In this document: positions 63,320 through 64,000 of the stretch, piece after piece | How the letters are laid out: every line of letters begins with the position of its first letter | Numbering within the stretch: the first letter of the stretch is position 1 | From: CAIWHR01 sp963717695 | Lineage (GTDB): Bacteria > Pseudomonadota > Gammaproteobacteria > Burkholderiales > Casimicrobiaceae | Direction: 5' to 3' | DNA length: 64,000 nucleotides | Assembly: GCA_963717695.1 (NCBI GenBank) | Contig: CAVQWR010000004.1 | Span: 1 to 64,000, forward strand | The notes under the pieces: model-generated | The model's input: only the letters and a program-made list of their open reading frames with translations | The model's database searches: none | Told to the model about the DNA's origin: nothing | Translations under genes and position numbers: made by a program

Positions 63320-64000
63320 TCACGGCGTCGGTGACGGCGTGCGTACGCCGAGCTTCTCCGACCACGATGCAAGTGCGGGCATGATGGTGGGATAGAGCGC
63401 GATGCCTTCCGTCGTTTGCGCGCGCAGGCGTCGCATGGCCGCTTCGCCGGGAAGTCGAACGGGGACCTCGGCGACGCGCGGTGTCGAATCGTGCGCGGCG
63501 CGGGCGATCTCGTCCATCTGTCGCCGGAATGCGGCGAGCCCGCCGAATGCTTCGGGATCGAGCGCCTGCACGAAGACCGTGCCGCCCCAGCCTGCCGGCG
63601 GATCGGCGCGGCCGTGTCCGGCGAGCCCCGCGGTCAGCGCCTCGACAATCAAGGCGAGGCCGAAGCCCTTGTATCCGGCCTCGATGCCGCCGAGCGGCAG
63701 CAGCGCGCCTTTCGGCTCGCGGAAGAGCGCGCCCGGATCGTCGGTCGCATTGCCGTGCGAATCAATCAGCCACGCGCCCGGCAGGCGGCGGCCGGCGTTC
63801 ATTTCCTGCTTCGCGAATCCCATGCTGGTGATCGAGCTCGAGATGTCGACGAGGATCGGATCGCCCGACGTCGGCAATCCGGCGGCGATCGGGTTGGGCG
63901 TGAGGATCGGCGTCGTGCCGCCGTGCGCGACGACCGCGGCGACCGTCGGATCGGAGCTTTGCACCAGCGCGACCATGCCGCGCTCCGTCGCACGAAGCAA
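63320..64000 (-). CDS. Ldh-family (malate/lactate/sulfolactate) dehydrogenase, N-terminus beyond window
   Basis: 226 residues visible, running open to the window edge. Motifs of the Ldh_2 family: TTPILTPNPIAAGLPTSGDP, VDISSSITSMGFAKQEM, PKGALLPLGGIEAGYKGFGL and GGTVFVQALDPEAFGG. An NAD(P)-dependent 2-hydroxyacid dehydrogenase. The substrate cannot be told from the C-terminal part. Confidence 0.9.
   Translation of the reverse strand: MLRATERGMVALVQSSDPTVAAVVAHGGTTPILTPNPIAAGLPTSGDPILVDISSSITSMGFAKQEMNAGRRLPGAWLIDSHGNATDDPGALFREPKGALLPLGGIEAGYKGFGLALIVEALTAGLAGHGRADPPAGWGGTVFVQALDPEAFGGLAAFRRQMDEIARAAHDSTPRVAEVPVRLPGEAAMRRLRAQTTEGIALYPTIMPALASWSEKLGVRTPSPTP

Overview
This window looks like a chromosomal segment of a high-GC, facultatively denitrifying betaproteobacterium. 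That rests on the gene set: a narX-narL-narK nitrate module, an nsrR-centred nitric-oxide-response cluster, a ygbA gene, a Bug-type solute receptor, PEP-CTERM and IPTL-CTERM proteins, and the housekeeping set recG / hemA / prfA / prmC / tRNA-Ala. No species call is possible from the sequence alone. All functions below are inferred from motifs and remembered family features, with no database search.

Layout. (1) 1-5100, minus strand: narX sensor, narL regulator, then two MFS nitrate/nitrite carriers; a consensus FNR box overlaps the narL stop codon. (2) 5100-8470: a less GC-rich patch with two LuxR-type regulators (one full length, one DNA-binding domain only) and a frameshifted alpha/beta hydrolase; no luxI is seen. 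(3) 8470-13330: two divergent operons of a nitrosative-stress module. Minus strand: DUF2249 protein, nsrR, MIP18-like Fe-S factor, NnrS-like membrane protein. Plus strand: hemerythrin, second DUF2249 protein, small CxxC protein, TehA/SLAC1-type transporter, intrinsic terminator. Between them lie a near-consensus NsrR operator and two FNR/DNR-type boxes. (4) 13700-25680: surface and secreted proteins: a nine-haem cytochrome fused to four Ig-like repeats behind a CRP-type palindrome, an IPTL-CTERM beta-helix protein, an IS1182-type element with terminal repeats, a 67-residue PEP-CTERM protein behind a sigma-54 promoter, a secreted toroid-like protein, and a frameshifted DUF1566-like protein.

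(5) 25780-35300: a signalling block: two paralogous PAS hybrid histidine kinases, a metallo-beta-lactamase/receiver fusion, a receiver-PAS protein, a Crp/Fnr-type regulator and a small winged-helix protein. (6) 35390-46070: integrase-type N-terminal fragment beside tRNA-Ala(CGC), a DedA-rhodanese fusion, ridA, recG, two small enzymes, hemA, prfA, a GNAT, prmC, a cupin and a thioesterase. (7) 46130-57390: Bug receptor and ATP-grasp protein facing a methyltransferase, a FixL/FixJ-like two-component system with an extra receiver, a large arylsulfatase and an MFS exporter. (8) 57490-64000: cytochrome b561/dihaem fusion, short collagen-like protein, TonB-like protein with a 15-bp repeat tract, PPOX protein, ygbA, and an Ldh-family oxidoreductase cut by the window edge.

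The common thread is nitrate/NO sensing: FNR-type boxes occur before narK, before both operons of the NO module and before ygbA, and an NsrR box sits in the promoter of its own operon. A second striking feature is the number of single-base reading-frame breaks (about 7700, 9680, 20100, 24280, 32465, 37497, 61145), including one in ridA. This makes indel errors in the assembly a serious alternative to true pseudogenes.
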